64,000 nt of DNA from Scytonematopsis contorta HA4267-MV1 (GCA_019359035.1 JAHHIC010000037.1:62001-126000); one strand, 5' to 3'; shown: positions 1 through 9,556, counted from the first letter of the stretch. Numbers and translations are program-made. Notes: generated from the letters alone by a model not told the origin.

Positions 1-1
1 A

Positions 2-616
2 TTATTAGAGGAATATATACCCTTTGAGCGAGAACTAGCTGTAATTGCCGCTCGTTCCATCAATGGCGAAGTTGTCATCTATCCAGTGGTAGAAACTCAA
101 CAAGAACAGCAAGTTTGTCGGCGAGTAATTGTTCCTGCTGATATTAGCCCAGCTGTAGCAAAAAATGTAGAGGAGATTGCTCGCACTATATTAAATAGTT
201 TGCAAGTTGTTGGAGTATTTGGAATAGAATTATTCCTTACGGCAGATGACAAAGTGTTGGTAAACGAAATTTCTCCCCGCACTCATAATTCTGGGCATTT
301 TACCTTAGACGCTTGCGAAACCTCCCAATTTGAAATGCAGTTGCGCTGTGTATGTGGCTTACCGTTGGGTAATCCCGCATTAATTTGTCCTAGTGCTGTC
401 ATGGTTAACTTATTGGGATATGAAAATTCCAGCAGTGATTACGACCAAAAACGTTCCGAAATTTCCCAAATAAAAAACGCGCATCTTCACTGGTACGGAA
501 AAAAAGAATCCCGTCCCGGACGCAAACTCGGACACGTAACCGTCCTACTTGAAGATGTTAACTCCGAAAATGCTAGTGCGATCGCCCGCAAAATAGAATC
601 AATTTGGTACGCTTAA
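2..616 (+). CDS. purK: PurK, N5-carboxyaminoimidazole ribonucleotide synthase (C-terminal part)
   Basis: This is the 3' part of a gene that begins before the window; reading is open from base 2 to the stop at 614-616. PurK carboxylates aminoimidazole ribonucleotide using ATP and bicarbonate in cytoplasmic purine synthesis. The visible part has ATP-grasp features typical of PurK: EEYIPFERELAVIAARS near the start, then VYPVVET-like sequence, VGVFGIELFLTADDKVLVNEISPRTHNSG, and the C-terminal LHWYGKKESRPGRKLGHVTV segment. In cyanobacteria purK often lies directly upstream of the 6Sa RNA gene, as here. The N-terminal domain cannot be judged. Confidence 0.95.
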   Translation, partial: LLEEYIPFERELAVIAARSINGEVVIYPVVETQQEQQVCRRVIVPADISPAVAKNVEEIARTILNSLQVVGVFGIELFLTADDKVLVNEISPRTHNSGHFTLDACETSQFEMQLRCVCGLPLGNPALICPSAVMVNLLGYENSSSDYDQKRSEISQIKNAHLHWYGKKESRPGRKLGHVTVLLEDVNSENASAIARKIESIWYA

Positions 617-629
617 CACTCCCCACTGG

Positions 630-702
630 CAATTCGCAGTTCGCAATTCGCAATTCCCCACTCCCCACTCCCCACTCCCCCCACTCCCCACTCCCCACTC
701 CC
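630..702. repeat. Heptamer repeats downstream of purK
   Basis: Short tandem units of the AATTCGC type are followed by CCCCACT-type heptamers. This is the same repeat vocabulary found in many spacers of this window. No gene is seen in it. Confidence 0.8.
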
Positions 703-743
703 AAAAATTTTGACTGACAGATACACAACTAAATTTTCGAGGC

Positions 744-749
744 TATAAT
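744..749 (+). promoter_or_regulatory. -10 box of the 6Sa RNA gene
   Basis: A perfect TATAAT lies six bases before the first base of the predicted closing stem of 6Sa RNA. No convincing -35 box sits at the right distance; the TTGACT at 710-715 is too far upstream. Confidence 0.55.
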
Positions 750-754
750 GAGGG

Positions 755-945
755 AGTTGCACTACGACGTTGGTGACTGCCATATAAGTTTGTTGATCTA
801 TGACTTATAAGTTTAGGGTCTGAACAGTTTCGTGGCAGTATACCGAGCTTAGTACTCGGAAACTTTAAACGGAAAAATTTGGTACCCACCTGGATAATTC
901 CAGGTCACAAAACTTAGGTAAAACGGCGTCGCGGTGAACTCAAAA
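755..945 (+). ncRNA. ssaA: 6Sa RNA (6S RNA)
   Basis: 6S RNA binds housekeeping RNA polymerase and mimics an open promoter. The call rests on three observations. The locus directly follows purK, as in other cyanobacteria. The length of about 185-190 nt matches the family. The ends pair into a long closing stem: 755-769 (AGTTGCACTACGACG) with 927-940 (CGTCGCGGTGAACT), apart from one bulge, one wobble and one mismatch. A TATAAT box precedes the 5' end and a strong terminator follows. Exact ends are estimated from the stem. Confidence 0.8.
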
Positions 946-949
946 TTTG

Positions 950-992
950 AAAAAGCTCCCTATTTTCTTTACAAAGTCGGGAGCTTTTACTT
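950..992 (+). terminator. Intrinsic terminator of the 6Sa RNA gene
   Basis: AAAAGCTCCC at 951-960 pairs perfectly with GGGAGCTTTT at 979-988, and is followed by a T-rich run. From here to 1229 I see no gene. Confidence 0.8.
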
Positions 993-1229
993 TTTGGTAA
1001 TAAAATTTGTAAAAAGGTAAAAGGCTAATGGTAAGTTATAAATACCTAGTCCAAAGTTTGTAGTAGCGCTTCAGCGCCTCTTCAACAGCGAGCGAAGACA
1101 GCGCGACTATGAACCTGTGCTATTTTCTACATGTAAAACATTTAAACTGTATAAATTGATTCCAAGTAGTTGGTAAATAGAAGATAAAATTCCCAAAGAA
1201 TAAAAAAGTAACTATATAAAATAAACACC

Positions 1230-2471
1230 GTGTTCTCAGCCTCGGTTTTGAAACTAGACAACGGTTTAACGCTAATTCATCAACATATTCCAACCACACC
1301 TGTAGTAGTGGCAGACGTGTGGGTACGTGCTGGTGCAATTATAGAGCCACAATCATGGGATGGAATGGCTCATTTTTTGGAACACATGATATTCAAAGGG
1401 ACACCAAACTTACCTCCGGGGATGTTCGACACTAGCATAGAAAAGCGGGGAGGTGTGAGCAACGCAGTTACAAGCTACGACTATGCTCATTATTCTCTAA
1501 CAGCAGCAAGCTCTTATTTAAAAGATACTCTACCGTATTTGGCAGAGCTACTCTTGAATGCGACAATACCAGAAGAAGAATTTTTTAGAGAAAGGGACGT
1601 AGTTTTAGAAGAAATTCGCTTATGTCACGACGACCCGGACTGGATGGGATATCAGACACTAATTAAGTCAGTATACCCAGACCACCCATACGGACGTTCC
1701 ATACTGGGTAGCCAACAACAACTAATGCAGCACTCACCGGATGCAATGCGACGTTTTCACAGTAAACATTATCAACCGGAAAACATGACATTAGTAATTG
1801 TTGGGGGGATAAAAGAAAAAGAAGCATGGGAACTAGCAAATAAATCATTTGTGAATTTTCGCCCTGGAGTAAGTTGCCCTCAGCCTCAAAAAATCGCACA
1901 ATCCCCAATAAAAGGTATCTATCGTCAAGAATTGTCTTTACCAAGATTGGAACAAGCACGATTATTAATGGCTTGGAAAGCACCAGGAGTAGAAGAACTG
2001 CGAAGCGGGTACGGTTTAGACTTGCTATCAGTAGTACTTGCAGACGGGAGAATATCGCGCTTAGTAAGAGATTTGCGGGAAGAACAGCAACTAGTGCAAG
2101 CCATTTGTAGCAGTTTTACCCTACAACAGGAATCTAGTTTATTTACCATTACCGCGTGGTTGGAAGCAGAAGACTTAGAGAAAGTAGAGGATTTGATACA
2201 TTTACATCTCGAAAAATTACAGACAAATGGTATCAGCGAAAGCGAACTAAAACGCGCTCAAAGGCAACTGTGCAATGACTACGCCTTTTCTACCGAAACA
2301 CCAAATCAACTAACAGGGCTATATGGATATTACAGCACCATAGCCCAAGTAGAGCTAGCAACCGCATACCCTTACCAAATCCAGTCATTTACTACCCAAG
2401 AATTACAAAAACTAGCTCAAAAATATCTCTCACCCAGCGATTACGCAATAACAACATTAAAACCAAACTAA
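1230..2471 (+). CDS. M16 family zinc peptidase, catalytic subunit
   Basis: This is a 413-residue protein of the insulinase/mitochondrial processing peptidase (M16B) family. It carries the inverted zinc motif HFLEH at residues 48-52 and a downstream acidic helix (ERDVVLEEI, about residues 123-131) that supplies the third zinc ligand. The start chosen is GTG at 1230, which gives the usual M16 opening (VLKLDNGLTLI). The C-terminal half has SRLVRDLREEQQLVQAICSSF, where the tyrosine of the family's Arg/Tyr substrate-binding pair appears replaced. It is followed by a second M16 gene lacking the zinc motif, so the two probably form one heterodimer. No signal peptide is evident. Confidence 0.9.
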   Translation: MFSASVLKLDNGLTLIHQHIPTTPVVVADVWVRAGAIIEPQSWDGMAHFLEHMIFKGTPNLPPGMFDTSIEKRGGVSNAVTSYDYAHYSLTAASSYLKDTLPYLAELLLNATIPEEEFFRERDVVLEEIRLCHDDPDWMGYQTLIKSVYPDHPYGRSILGSQQQLMQHSPDAMRRFHSKHYQPENMTLVIVGGIKEKEAWELANKSFVNFRPGVSCPQPQKIAQSPIKGIYRQELSLPRLEQARLLMAWKAPGVEELRSGYGLDLLSVVLADGRISRLVRDLREEQQLVQAICSSFTLQQESSLFTITAWLEAEDLEKVEDLIHLHLEKLQTNGISESELKRAQRQLCNDYAFSTETPNQLTGLYGYYSTIAQVELATAYPYQIQSFTTQELQKLAQKYLSPSDYAITTLKPN

Positions 2472-2570
2472 TCAAAACAATTCAAAATTAATTATCTCAA
2501 TTTAAAATTTTTGAATTTTGTACGCGAAGGAAGCGTTATCGAAAGATATTTTGAATATTGAATTGTTTCG

Positions 2571-2618
2571 GTCAACAGTCAACAGTCAACAGTCAACAGT
2601 CAACCGTCAACAGTCAGC
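2571..2618. repeat. GTCAACA heptamer array before the second M16 gene
   Basis: About six tandem GTCAACA-type heptamers end just before the ATG at 2626. The reading frame stays open upstream through this array to about 2518, but that part is repeat and is not used as coding sequence here. Confidence 0.8.
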
Positions 2619-2625
2619 AAATATA

Positions 2626-3903
2626 ATGACAACCTCCCAACAAAAAACTCAAATTCATCGTAACGTATTCAAAAATGGCATCGTAGTGTTAGTAACAGAA
2701 AACCCAGCAGCAGATATTATCGCAACGCGAATATTTGTACGTGCAGGCAGTTGTTATGAAAAGCGAGAAAAAGCCGGACTAGCGCATTTACTATCAACTG
2801 TGATGACAAAAGGATGCGAAGGACTTTCCAGCTTAGAAATAGCCGAACGTGTAGAATCTATCGGAGCGTCTTTAAGTACAGATACAGCAACCGATTATTT
2901 TTTGCTGTCCTTAAAAACAGTAACATCTGATTTTGCCGAAATTTTAGAAGTAGCAGCACGGATATTGCGTTTTCCGACCTTTCCGCAAGTTGAGATAGAA
3001 CTGGAAAAACGTATAGCTCTGCAAGATATTCGTTCGCAACAAGAACAGCCTTTCGCTCTTGCCTTTGACCAACTGCGACGAGCAATGTACAAAGAGCATC
3101 CTTACTCTCTGTCTGCTTTAGGGGACGAAAGCACTATGAGTAGTATAACTCGCGAGGACTTAGTAGAGTATCATCAGACTTATTTTCGACCAGACAATAT
3201 AGTTATAAGCATTGCCGGAAGAATAACACCATCCGATGCGATTGCTCAACTAGAAGAAGTTTTTGGAGATTGGCAAACATCCGCCGAAGCCTTACCGAAA
3301 TTATATATTCCATCACCATCGGTAGAACCACAAAAACTACTTAAACCCCAACAAACACAACAATCAATTGTAATGTTGGGTTATTTAGCAACAGAAGTTA
3401 ATTCCCCTGATTACGCTGCTCTAAAATTATTATCTACTTATTTAGGAAATGGACTTTCCAGTCGATTATTCGTGGAATTACGAGAAAAACGCGGCTTAGC
3501 TTACGAAGTTTCAGCATTTTACCCTACACGCTTGTATTCTGCTTCATTCATCGTATATATGGGAACCGCACCCGAAAATACTAGTATTGCCCTTTCGGGA
3601 TTACGAAACGAAGTAGATTTACTCCATAACATACCTCTTTCGGAAGATGCGCTACAAACCGCGAAAAATAAGATACTAGGACAGTATGCTTTGGGCAAAC
3701 AAACTAATGCTCAAATCGCTCAAATTTACGGCTGGTACGAAATTCTGGGCTTAGGAATTGAATTTGACATAGACTTCCAAGAACAAATAGCGGCTGTAAC
3801 TGCGACAGACGCCATGTCCGCAGCTTACCAATATTTACGGGAACCTTATGTGTCATTAGTAGGTCAAGAAGAAGCGATTAACAGTGCAATTGCAGTATCA
3901 TAA
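2626..3903 (+). CDS. M16 family peptidase-like protein, non-catalytic partner
   Basis: This is a 425-residue M16B protein. The position of the HxxEH motif reads AHLLSTVM, so the zinc ligands are missing and the chain cannot be a metalloprotease alone. It keeps SRLFVELREKRGLAYEVSAFY, the Arg/Tyr segment that binds substrate in active M16 enzymes and that looks incomplete in the upstream neighbour. Established bacterial M16B heterodimers split the zinc site and the Arg/Tyr pair between two chains, and this pair fits that plan. The start is ATG 2626, because upstream frame is heptamer repeat. Confidence 0.9.
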   Translation: MTTSQQKTQIHRNVFKNGIVVLVTENPAADIIATRIFVRAGSCYEKREKAGLAHLLSTVMTKGCEGLSSLEIAERVESIGASLSTDTATDYFLLSLKTVTSDFAEILEVAARILRFPTFPQVEIELEKRIALQDIRSQQEQPFALAFDQLRRAMYKEHPYSLSALGDESTMSSITREDLVEYHQTYFRPDNIVISIAGRITPSDAIAQLEEVFGDWQTSAEALPKLYIPSPSVEPQKLLKPQQTQQSIVMLGYLATEVNSPDYAALKLLSTYLGNGLSSRLFVELREKRGLAYEVSAFYPTRLYSASFIVYMGTAPENTSIALSGLRNEVDLLHNIPLSEDALQTAKNKILGQYALGKQTNAQIAQIYGWYEILGLGIEFDIDFQEQIAAVTATDAMSAAYQYLREPYVSLVGQEEAINSAIAVS

Positions 3904-3930
3904 ATAACAAAACAATCCGGGGGCAAATTT

Positions 3931-5106
3931 ATGCAAGGCAGCCTAACAGCAAGTACTTTTGCTCGCTTACGCTCGTTTATACCATTTCGTTTATTTCCAA
4001 CTTACAAGTTTTCTTTTTTAATACTTTGCTCTTCTGCACCGTTGTTTCTTTTTTCATCTCCTTTAATATCAGTTGCAAGAGCGCAAGAGACTGTGCAAGT
4101 GATTAATGCTGGTTCTATCAACCGTCCGACTCTAAGAGCAGGAAGCCAAGGTGATTCTGTATCGGAATTGCAGGGAGCATTGAAACTCTTAGGGTATTAC
4201 ACTGGTGAGGTAGATGGAAATTACAACGAACAAACAGTAGCGGCAGTTTCCCAGTTTCAGAAATCAGCTGGGCTTCCAGCAGATGGTATAGTAGCTGCTA
4301 GCACTTGGCAAAAACTTTTCCCCGGTCTAACAACTGCCAGCGCATCTTCGGGAAATTCTTCTAATTCGGCTACAACCAGAAATGAAACAGAGGGATTCTC
4401 AGTTCCGACCCAAAGAACGGACAATAACAGAACTACAAATTCTCGCTCTGAGACAAAACCACTAACACGGACAACAACAGCATCAAATACAGAGCCAAAA
4501 CCAACTCCACGAGCAACAACAGCATCAAACACAGAGCCAAAACCAACTCCACGAGCAACAACAGCATCAAATACAGAGCCAAAACCAACTCCACGAGCAA
4601 CAACAGCATCATCGAGTCCAGAACCAAGACCAGCTACACGTAATCGAAATACAAGTTCGCAAAGAGAGAACACCACAACTTCACAAGGTGGACGCAGAAC
4701 CCAAACAACTCAAGAAAGTACCCGTACATCTTCTGCTACACGTAGAAACCAAACAAGCAGTAGTAATCAAGAAACACGCAGCAATCAAACAACACGTGCA
4801 AATCAAGGTACTCGTACCCAACAAACAACACCAAGCTCCAGAACAACTCAACAAAACCCAGGTATTCAATATACTTCAGCGGGAATGCCGATTTTGCGTT
4901 TAGGGATGCAAGGTGAAGAAGTTATACAGCTGCAAAGACGACTGAGAAGACTTGGTTTCTTTGATGGGCCTGTTAACGGAAATTTTGGAACTGCAACCGA
5001 AACTGCTGTTAAAGCCTTTCAGCAAAAGAATGGAATAGAAGCAGATGGTGTAGTGGGGGGAGGTACTTGGGTATATCTTATGCCGAGAAGACAACAGCAA
5101 CGTTAG
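3931..5106 (+). CDS. Secreted protein with two peptidoglycan-binding domains
   Basis: This 391-residue protein has an N-terminal hydrophobic segment (about residues 25-50) ending in VARAQ, a likely signal peptide. A first PG_binding_1 domain follows at about residues 60-110 (LRAGSQGDSVSELQGALKLL...VAAVSQFQK). A long low-complexity linker rich in Thr, Ser, Arg and Gln contains three exact-length 14-residue repeats. A second PG_binding_1 domain lies at about residues 323-388 (LRLGMQGEEVIQLQRRLRRL). The layout suggests a cell-wall-bound protein with a flexible spacer; no catalytic domain is visible. A purine-rich GGGGGC element precedes ATG 3931. Confidence 0.85.
   Translation: MQGSLTASTFARLRSFIPFRLFPTYKFSFLILCSSAPLFLFSSPLISVARAQETVQVINAGSINRPTLRAGSQGDSVSELQGALKLLGYYTGEVDGNYNEQTVAAVSQFQKSAGLPADGIVAASTWQKLFPGLTTASASSGNSSNSATTRNETEGFSVPTQRTDNNRTTNSRSETKPLTRTTTASNTEPKPTPRATTASNTEPKPTPRATTASNTEPKPTPRATTASSSPEPRPATRNRNTSSQRENTTTSQGGRRTQTTQESTRTSSATRRNQTSSSNQETRSNQTTRANQGTRTQQTTPSSRTTQQNPGIQYTSAGMPILRLGMQGEEVIQLQRRLRRLGFFDGPVNGNFGTATETAVKAFQQKNGIEADGVVGGGTWVYLMPRRQQQR
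4474..4604 (+). repeat. 42-bp tandem repeat inside the linker of the peptidoglycan-binding protein
   Basis: Three 42-bp units begin at 4474, 4516 and 4558, and a degenerate fourth begins at 4600. Each encodes 14 residues of the TTASNTEPKPTPRA type. The near identity at DNA level suggests recent expansion or copy-number change. Confidence 0.9.
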
Positions 5107-5132
5107 TGGAATCATACATAAACCACCAAAAT

Positions 5133-5160
5133 GTAGAGACTAAACATGTTTAGTCTCTAC
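5133..5160. repeat. 28-bp perfect palindrome (GTAGAGAC-N12-GTCTCTAC)
   Basis: This perfect inverted repeat lies between two plus-strand genes. Its 8-bp ends match the palindromes at 36781 and 56222, but the core differs (TAAACATGTTTA). It could act as a bidirectional terminator. Confidence 0.85.
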
Positions 5161-5258
5161 GTTATTTGTAGGTATGTATACTCATATAAAAATTTTAGAT
5201 GAAAAATTCCAGATAATGAGATAATTCAATTTTCCTATTATTTTTCTGCCTTAATATT

Positions 5259-5624
5259 ATGAAACATTTTTTATTAACCTGGTTAGGAACTGCGGTAGCA
5301 TTGCTAATCACAGCCAATCTTCTGCAAGCTATCGAGGTTGGCTTTGAAGTGAAAAATTTTACCACAGCAATTATTGCTGCTGCTGCAATTGGTTTGGTAA
5401 ATGCCATTATTCGACCTGTCTTAAGGGTTTTAGCTTTCCCTGTGACGTTACTAACTTTTGGTTTGTTTACATTTGTCATCAACGGCTTCAGTCTTTGGAT
5501 AGCAAGTACTCTCACTCCTGGTTCGGGTTTTGATATAAAAGGGCCTATTGCTGCACTATTAGGTTCTATTGTACTATCAATCGTTTCCAGCACAATAAAT
5601 TATTTTCTTCGGGTTGTTGAATGA
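5259..5624 (+). CDS. YvlD/DUF360-type small membrane protein (phage holin family 4)
   Basis: This is a 121-residue protein with four hydrophobic segments (about residues 3-25, 33-50, 57-82 and 92-114). It matches the YvlD/DUF360 family, which has GLVNAIIRPVLRVLAFPVTLLTFGLFTFVINGFSLWIA-like sequence. Database names call this holin superfamily 4, but nothing phage-like surrounds it and a general membrane role is more likely. The reaction or partner is unknown. The 5625-5841 spacer is AT-rich and shows no feature. Confidence 0.8.
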   Translation: MKHFLLTWLGTAVALLITANLLQAIEVGFEVKNFTTAIIAAAAIGLVNAIIRPVLRVLAFPVTLLTFGLFTFVINGFSLWIASTLTPGSGFDIKGPIAALLGSIVLSIVSSTINYFLRVVE

Positions 5625-5841
5625 AATCTTTAACTTATATTACAAGCTATGAAATAAATTAAAAGTAAAATCGGTTTTTGAAATTTTATTTTATTTTCAC
5701 TAAAAAGATAGCTGATTATAAAATTATTTTTTTAAATAAGATTGATGCTTTGTTCAACTTTATTAACTGCACTGATGATGACTCTATTTATTTTTATCTG
5801 CGGTTATGATTTTTTAATTGCGAGAGTATATCAAGGGTCAG

Positions 5842-6705
5842 ATGGCAAAAACAGCAGATGTTAGTACCAAAAAGTTAATTAGTGTCGCACCAGATAATTG
5901 GGTACAATGGGTCACACAAATGACTGGTATTACCGTAGGGGAAATAGTCAACTCAGAATTTCAATGGGTTAGCCGAGAAAGTGATGTTTTGATTAAGGCA
6001 AAAACTCAGCAAAATCAAGAATTTATTCTGCTTAACGAAATACAATTGCGTTATAAAAATACTATGCCCAGACGCATGAGAGCATACGTAGGACTTGCAG
6101 AAGAAAAATTTGCTTTACCTGTTTTTCCGGTTTTAATAAATATTTTAAATGACGGATATGAACCAATACCTGACCACTATGAGTCAAACTTCCAAGGAGT
6201 GTACGCACGTCAAGATTATCGGGTAATAAATTTGTGGGAAGTTGATGTGCAAGTTGTATTTCAACAGCCGATAAAATCATTGCTCCCCTTTGTGCCTGTT
6301 TTGAAAGACGGTGGAGAAGAATCTAAAATTCGAGAAGCCTTGAGGTTATTGCGTCAAGACGAGAAGCTGAACCAGTTTGAAACAGTTTTGGGATTTTTTG
6401 CTAGCTTTATATTAGATAAAGCTCTAGTTCAACGTATTTTGGGATGGGATATGGCGATATTACAAGAGTCTCCTTGGTATAAGCAAATTGTTACAGAAAG
6501 CGAGCAACGTGGTGAGCAACGTGGTCAGTTACTTGGTGAGTTACGGGCAATTCAAACTACCTTAGAAGTTAAGTTTGGCAGTCCTGGGTTAGAGTTAATG
6601 CCACAAATCTCTAAAATCTCTGATTTAGAGCGATTATCGGAGATTTTGCGGAGTATCCTCACTTTTAATACTTTAGAGGAAGTGCAAAGCTTGCTACAAG
6701 AGTAG
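5842..6705 (+). CDS. Rpn-like PD-(D/E)XK nuclease family protein
   Basis: This 287-residue protein resembles the recombination-promoting nuclease/DUF4351 group widespread in cyanobacteria. A nuclease core is visible: ESDVLIKAK, then LLNEIQLRYKNTMPRRMRAYVGL with the ExQ of the motif, then PVFPVLINIL. The tail SEQRGEQRGQLLGELRAIQTTLEVKFG and the terminal helices are typical of this group. The start is ATG 5842 behind AAGGG; a TTG at 5818 is the alternative. Rpn proteins promote RecA-independent recombination in E. coli, but what this one does here is unknown. Confidence 0.75.
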   Translation: MAKTADVSTKKLISVAPDNWVQWVTQMTGITVGEIVNSEFQWVSRESDVLIKAKTQQNQEFILLNEIQLRYKNTMPRRMRAYVGLAEEKFALPVFPVLINILNDGYEPIPDHYESNFQGVYARQDYRVINLWEVDVQVVFQQPIKSLLPFVPVLKDGGEESKIREALRLLRQDEKLNQFETVLGFFASFILDKALVQRILGWDMAILQESPWYKQIVTESEQRGEQRGQLLGELRAIQTTLEVKFGSPGLELMPQISKISDLERLSEILRSILTFNTLEEVQSLLQE

Positions 6706-6801
6706 TCCACCCAAATAATGTCGCAGTTGCTGCTGAGTACGTGAAGGTGAAGAATAAGAAAAAGAACTACACTACTCAAAAGCAGCATTTAACAACAACC
6801 T

Positions 6802-8310
6802 ATGAGCTTCCGCGACGAATTTAAATTACTACTCCGTGCTCGCTACCCATTAATCTACATTCCCACTTACGAAGAAGAAAGGGTAGAAGCTTCTATCCGA
6901 GACGAAGCAGCACAACAGGGAAACCGTCCAATATATACTTGGGATTTTGTCGATGGTTATCAAGGTAACCCCAATGATGCGGGTTTTGGTAAACGAAATC
7001 CCCTGCAAGCTTTGGAACTTGTGGAAAAATTACCAGCTTCTGCACCTGCTGTATTTATCCTACGGGACTACCATCGGTTTTTAGAAGATGTCGCTATTGC
7101 TCGGAAACTTCGCAACCTAGCTCGTCTTTTAAAGTCACAACCAAAAAATATCGTTATTCTTTCTCCCCGTGTTGCTATCCCTGACGATTTAACCGAAGTA
7201 TTAACAGTTGTTGAGTTTCCTTTACCCAATGGTACAGAAATTAAATTTGAGGTGGAGCGTTTACTTCAAGCAACGGGTAATTCTTTGAGTGGAAAATTTT
7301 TAGATGACTTGGTACGCTCCTGTCAAGGCTTAAGTATGGAACGCATTCGTCGCGTTTTAGCAAAGGCAATTGCTCAAAAAGGAGAGTTGCAACCAGAAGA
7401 TGTGGACTTGGTATTAGAGGAAAAACGACAGACAATTCGTCAAACTCAAATTCTCGATTTTATACCAGCAACAGAACAAATTACCGATATTGGTGGTTTA
7501 GATAATCTCAAAGATTGGTTATTGCGTCGTGGTGGTTCTTTTACTGAACGCGCTCGACAGTATGGTTTACCTCACCCACGGGGTTTATTATTAATAGGAA
7601 TTCAAGGAACAGGTAAATCATTAACAGCAAAAGCCATTGCTCACCACTGGCACTTACCTTTACTTCGTTTAGATGTAGGAAGATTATTTGCAGGTTTAGT
7701 AGGTGAATCAGAATCGCGTACCAGACAAATGATACAAGTCGCAGAAGCCCTCGCACCTTGTATTTTGTGGATAGATGAAATAGATAAAGCCTTTTCGGGA
7801 GTTAGTAGCAAGGGTGATGCTGGGACTACTAGCCGGGTATTTGGTACATTTATAACTTGGCTCTCCGAAAAAACCTCACCAGTATTTGTGGTAGCTACCG
7901 CTAATGATATTCAAACACTACCACCAGAAATTTTACGCAAAGGACGATTTGATGAAATATTCTTTGTTGGGTTACCGACTCAAGAAGAACGTAAAGCTAT
8001 CTTCAACGTACATTTATCGCGTTTGCGTCCCCATAACTTAAAAAGTTACGACATAGATAGATTAGCTTATGAAACACCAGATTTTTCCGGTGCGGAAATA
8101 GAGCAAACATTAATAGAAGCAATGCATATTGGCTTTAGCCAAAATCGCGACTTTAATACCGACGATACCTTAGAAGCAGCTAGTCAAATAATCCCTCTAG
8201 CTCGTACAGCACAAGAACAAATCCAAAAATTACAAGATTGGGCTTCCTCAGGGAGAGCTAGGTTAGCTTCTAAACATAGTCCTTTGAGTGACCGGATTCA
8301 AAAATTGTAA
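6802..8310 (+). CDS. ycf46: Ycf46-type AAA ATPase
   Basis: This is a 502-residue AAA protein. The N-terminal half ([20 protein letters not shown]) is characteristic of the Ycf46 group found in cyanobacteria and some plastids. The C-terminal AAA module has Walker A GIQGTGKS (about residue 265), Walker [10 protein letters not shown], a sensor segment VFVVATAND and arginine-rich GRFDE. It shares the AAA core with FtsH but has no membrane segments or protease domain. Work in Synechocystis links Ycf46 to inorganic-carbon and photosynthesis regulation; a precise role is not established. It stands alone between a nuclease gene and repeats. Confidence 0.85.
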   Translation: MSFRDEFKLLLRARYPLIYIPTYEEERVEASIRDEAAQQGNRPIYTWDFVDGYQGNPNDAGFGKRNPLQALELVEKLPASAPAVFILRDYHRFLEDVAIARKLRNLARLLKSQPKNIVILSPRVAIPDDLTEVLTVVEFPLPNGTEIKFEVERLLQATGNSLSGKFLDDLVRSCQGLSMERIRRVLAKAIAQKGELQPEDVDLVLEEKRQTIRQTQILDFIPATEQITDIGGLDNLKDWLLRRGGSFTERARQYGLPHPRGLLLIGIQGTGKSLTAKAIAHHWHLPLLRLDVGRLFAGLVGESESRTRQMIQVAEALAPCILWIDEIDKAFSGVSSKGDAGTTSRVFGTFITWLSEKTSPVFVVATANDIQTLPPEILRKGRFDEIFFVGLPTQEERKAIFNVHLSRLRPHNLKSYDIDRLAYETPDFSGAEIEQTLIEAMHIGFSQNRDFNTDDTLEAASQIIPLARTAQEQIQKLQDWASSGRARLASKHSPLSDRIQKL

Positions 8311-8366
8311 TTGTTGACGGTTGACTGTTGACGGTTGACTGTTGACGGTTGACGGTTGACGGTTAG
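8311..8366. repeat. TTGACGG/TTGACTG heptamer array
   Basis: About seven tandem heptamers follow the stop codon of the AAA gene. Confidence 0.85.
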
Positions 8367-8433
8367 CTAAGAATCACAATAAAATATTCTTAAATTCTTT
8401 GAATCCCTATTCCCCACTCCCCACAATAGCTCA

Positions 8434-9082
8434 TTACCGGACAGGAATCATAATTACAAACTCTGTTCCTTTACCTAGAGTAGAAGAACAAGTTAATTTT
8501 CCACCATGTTTTTCCACAATTTTGTAGCTAATAGACATTCCCAGACCCGTACCAGAACCAACCTCTTTAGTAGTAAAAAATGGGTCAAATATTTTTTAAT
8601 AACAATTAAATCTTTAGTATAGTCTTCTACTGGAGCAATATTGCCATAAATAAAATTCACAGGGTTATTAATTTCGTGGGCAATACCTGCAACTAATTGT
8701 CCTAAAGAGTGATTTTACCAGCTAAATTCTTAATATATATACACTGTGGTGCAGCGTCTAATAAAGATTGATAATGTGCTTCTAATTGCTGCCGATAATT
8801 ATTCTCTTGCTTTAATAAGTGAATTTTATTTTGCAATTCAATAGTACGCTCTGCAACTTTATTCTCTAGGTTTTCGTTAACTTCTCGTAAAGCATTTTTT
8901 GTACTCAATACTTCTTTATCGATAGTATTATTAAACTTGTGGAAAAGGTTTATCCATGTGACAGCTATAGCGTAACAGGTAATTACAATTACATACCATG
9001 ACAAATGTGAGTCACAAAAATTGTAACTATCAACCTGTATAAGTAATGCTTTTCTTAGTAAAGGCTGCCAATGTATAAACAT
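8434..9082 (-). pseudogene. Decayed PAS sensor histidine kinase with two internal deletions
   Basis: The 5' part (8702-9082) encodes a membrane segment, a coiled coil and the start of a PAS domain, ending at AGKITL then stop. Straight after this junction, in another frame, comes [23 protein letters not shown], the histidine box. Soon after that the sequence jumps to [20 protein letters not shown], the G-box end of the ATPase domain, and runs to a stop at 8434. The PAS body and most of the ATPase domain are therefore deleted, both out of frame. It is clearly paralogous to the intact kinase at 9557-11143. Confidence 0.85.
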
Positions 9083-9323
9083 TTTTTATCGAAAGTAATC
9101 GTTGTAGATAACCGAAAAATTTTACTTTTTTAATATGATGTATTTTGATTTTCAGTTATCCATTAGTAATGATAGATACTATTTAGTAATCTTACATACT
9201 ATTGTGTAGCGATAGTGTAGGGATAGCGCAACAGTAAATTCCCCAGTAAAAATAAAATCAAACTAATATTAACTCAGTGTTAATACTTAAAGCAAAAAAT
9301 TCTACTAATATGGCTCGTATATA

Positions 9324-9508
9324 CACATGAAACCCCACCCCCAACCCCCTCCCCGTTTACGGGGAGGGGGCTACGATTATTACCTCATTTTCGTTTCCTC
9401 CCAATCAGAGACACTCTAAGTACGTTTCCGAGAACCACCAAATAAAGTAAATAAATCGTAGCCCCCTCCCCGCAAGCGGGGAGGGGGTTGGGGGTGGGGT
9501 TTCATGTG
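9324..9508. mobile_element. MITE-like inverted-repeat element (type A)
   Basis: About 55-bp arms (9324-9379 and 9453-9508) are near-perfect inverted copies that begin CACATGAAACCCCACCCCC. Each arm also contains an inner CCCCTCCCCG/CGGGGAGGGG palindrome. The 70-bp core has no open frame. A related, interrupted copy lies at 53877-54320. The rest of the 9083-9556 spacer holds nothing recognisable. Confidence 0.75.
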
Positions 9509-9556
9509 CGGGGAGGGGACTTCTAATGCGGATTTTGCTAATGCTAGCTGGTAAGG

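Noticed and set aside
2518-2625. Longer start of the second M16 gene
   Set aside because: The extra codons are GTCAACA heptamers, and the conserved protein starts after ATG 2626.
4257-4676. Minus-strand frame of about 139 codons inside the peptidoglycan-binding gene
   Set aside because: It is a shadow of the 42-bp tandem repeat and has no independent protein features.
5259-5624. Phage holin and prophage remnant
   Set aside because: The holin label is a database family name, and no phage genes surround it.
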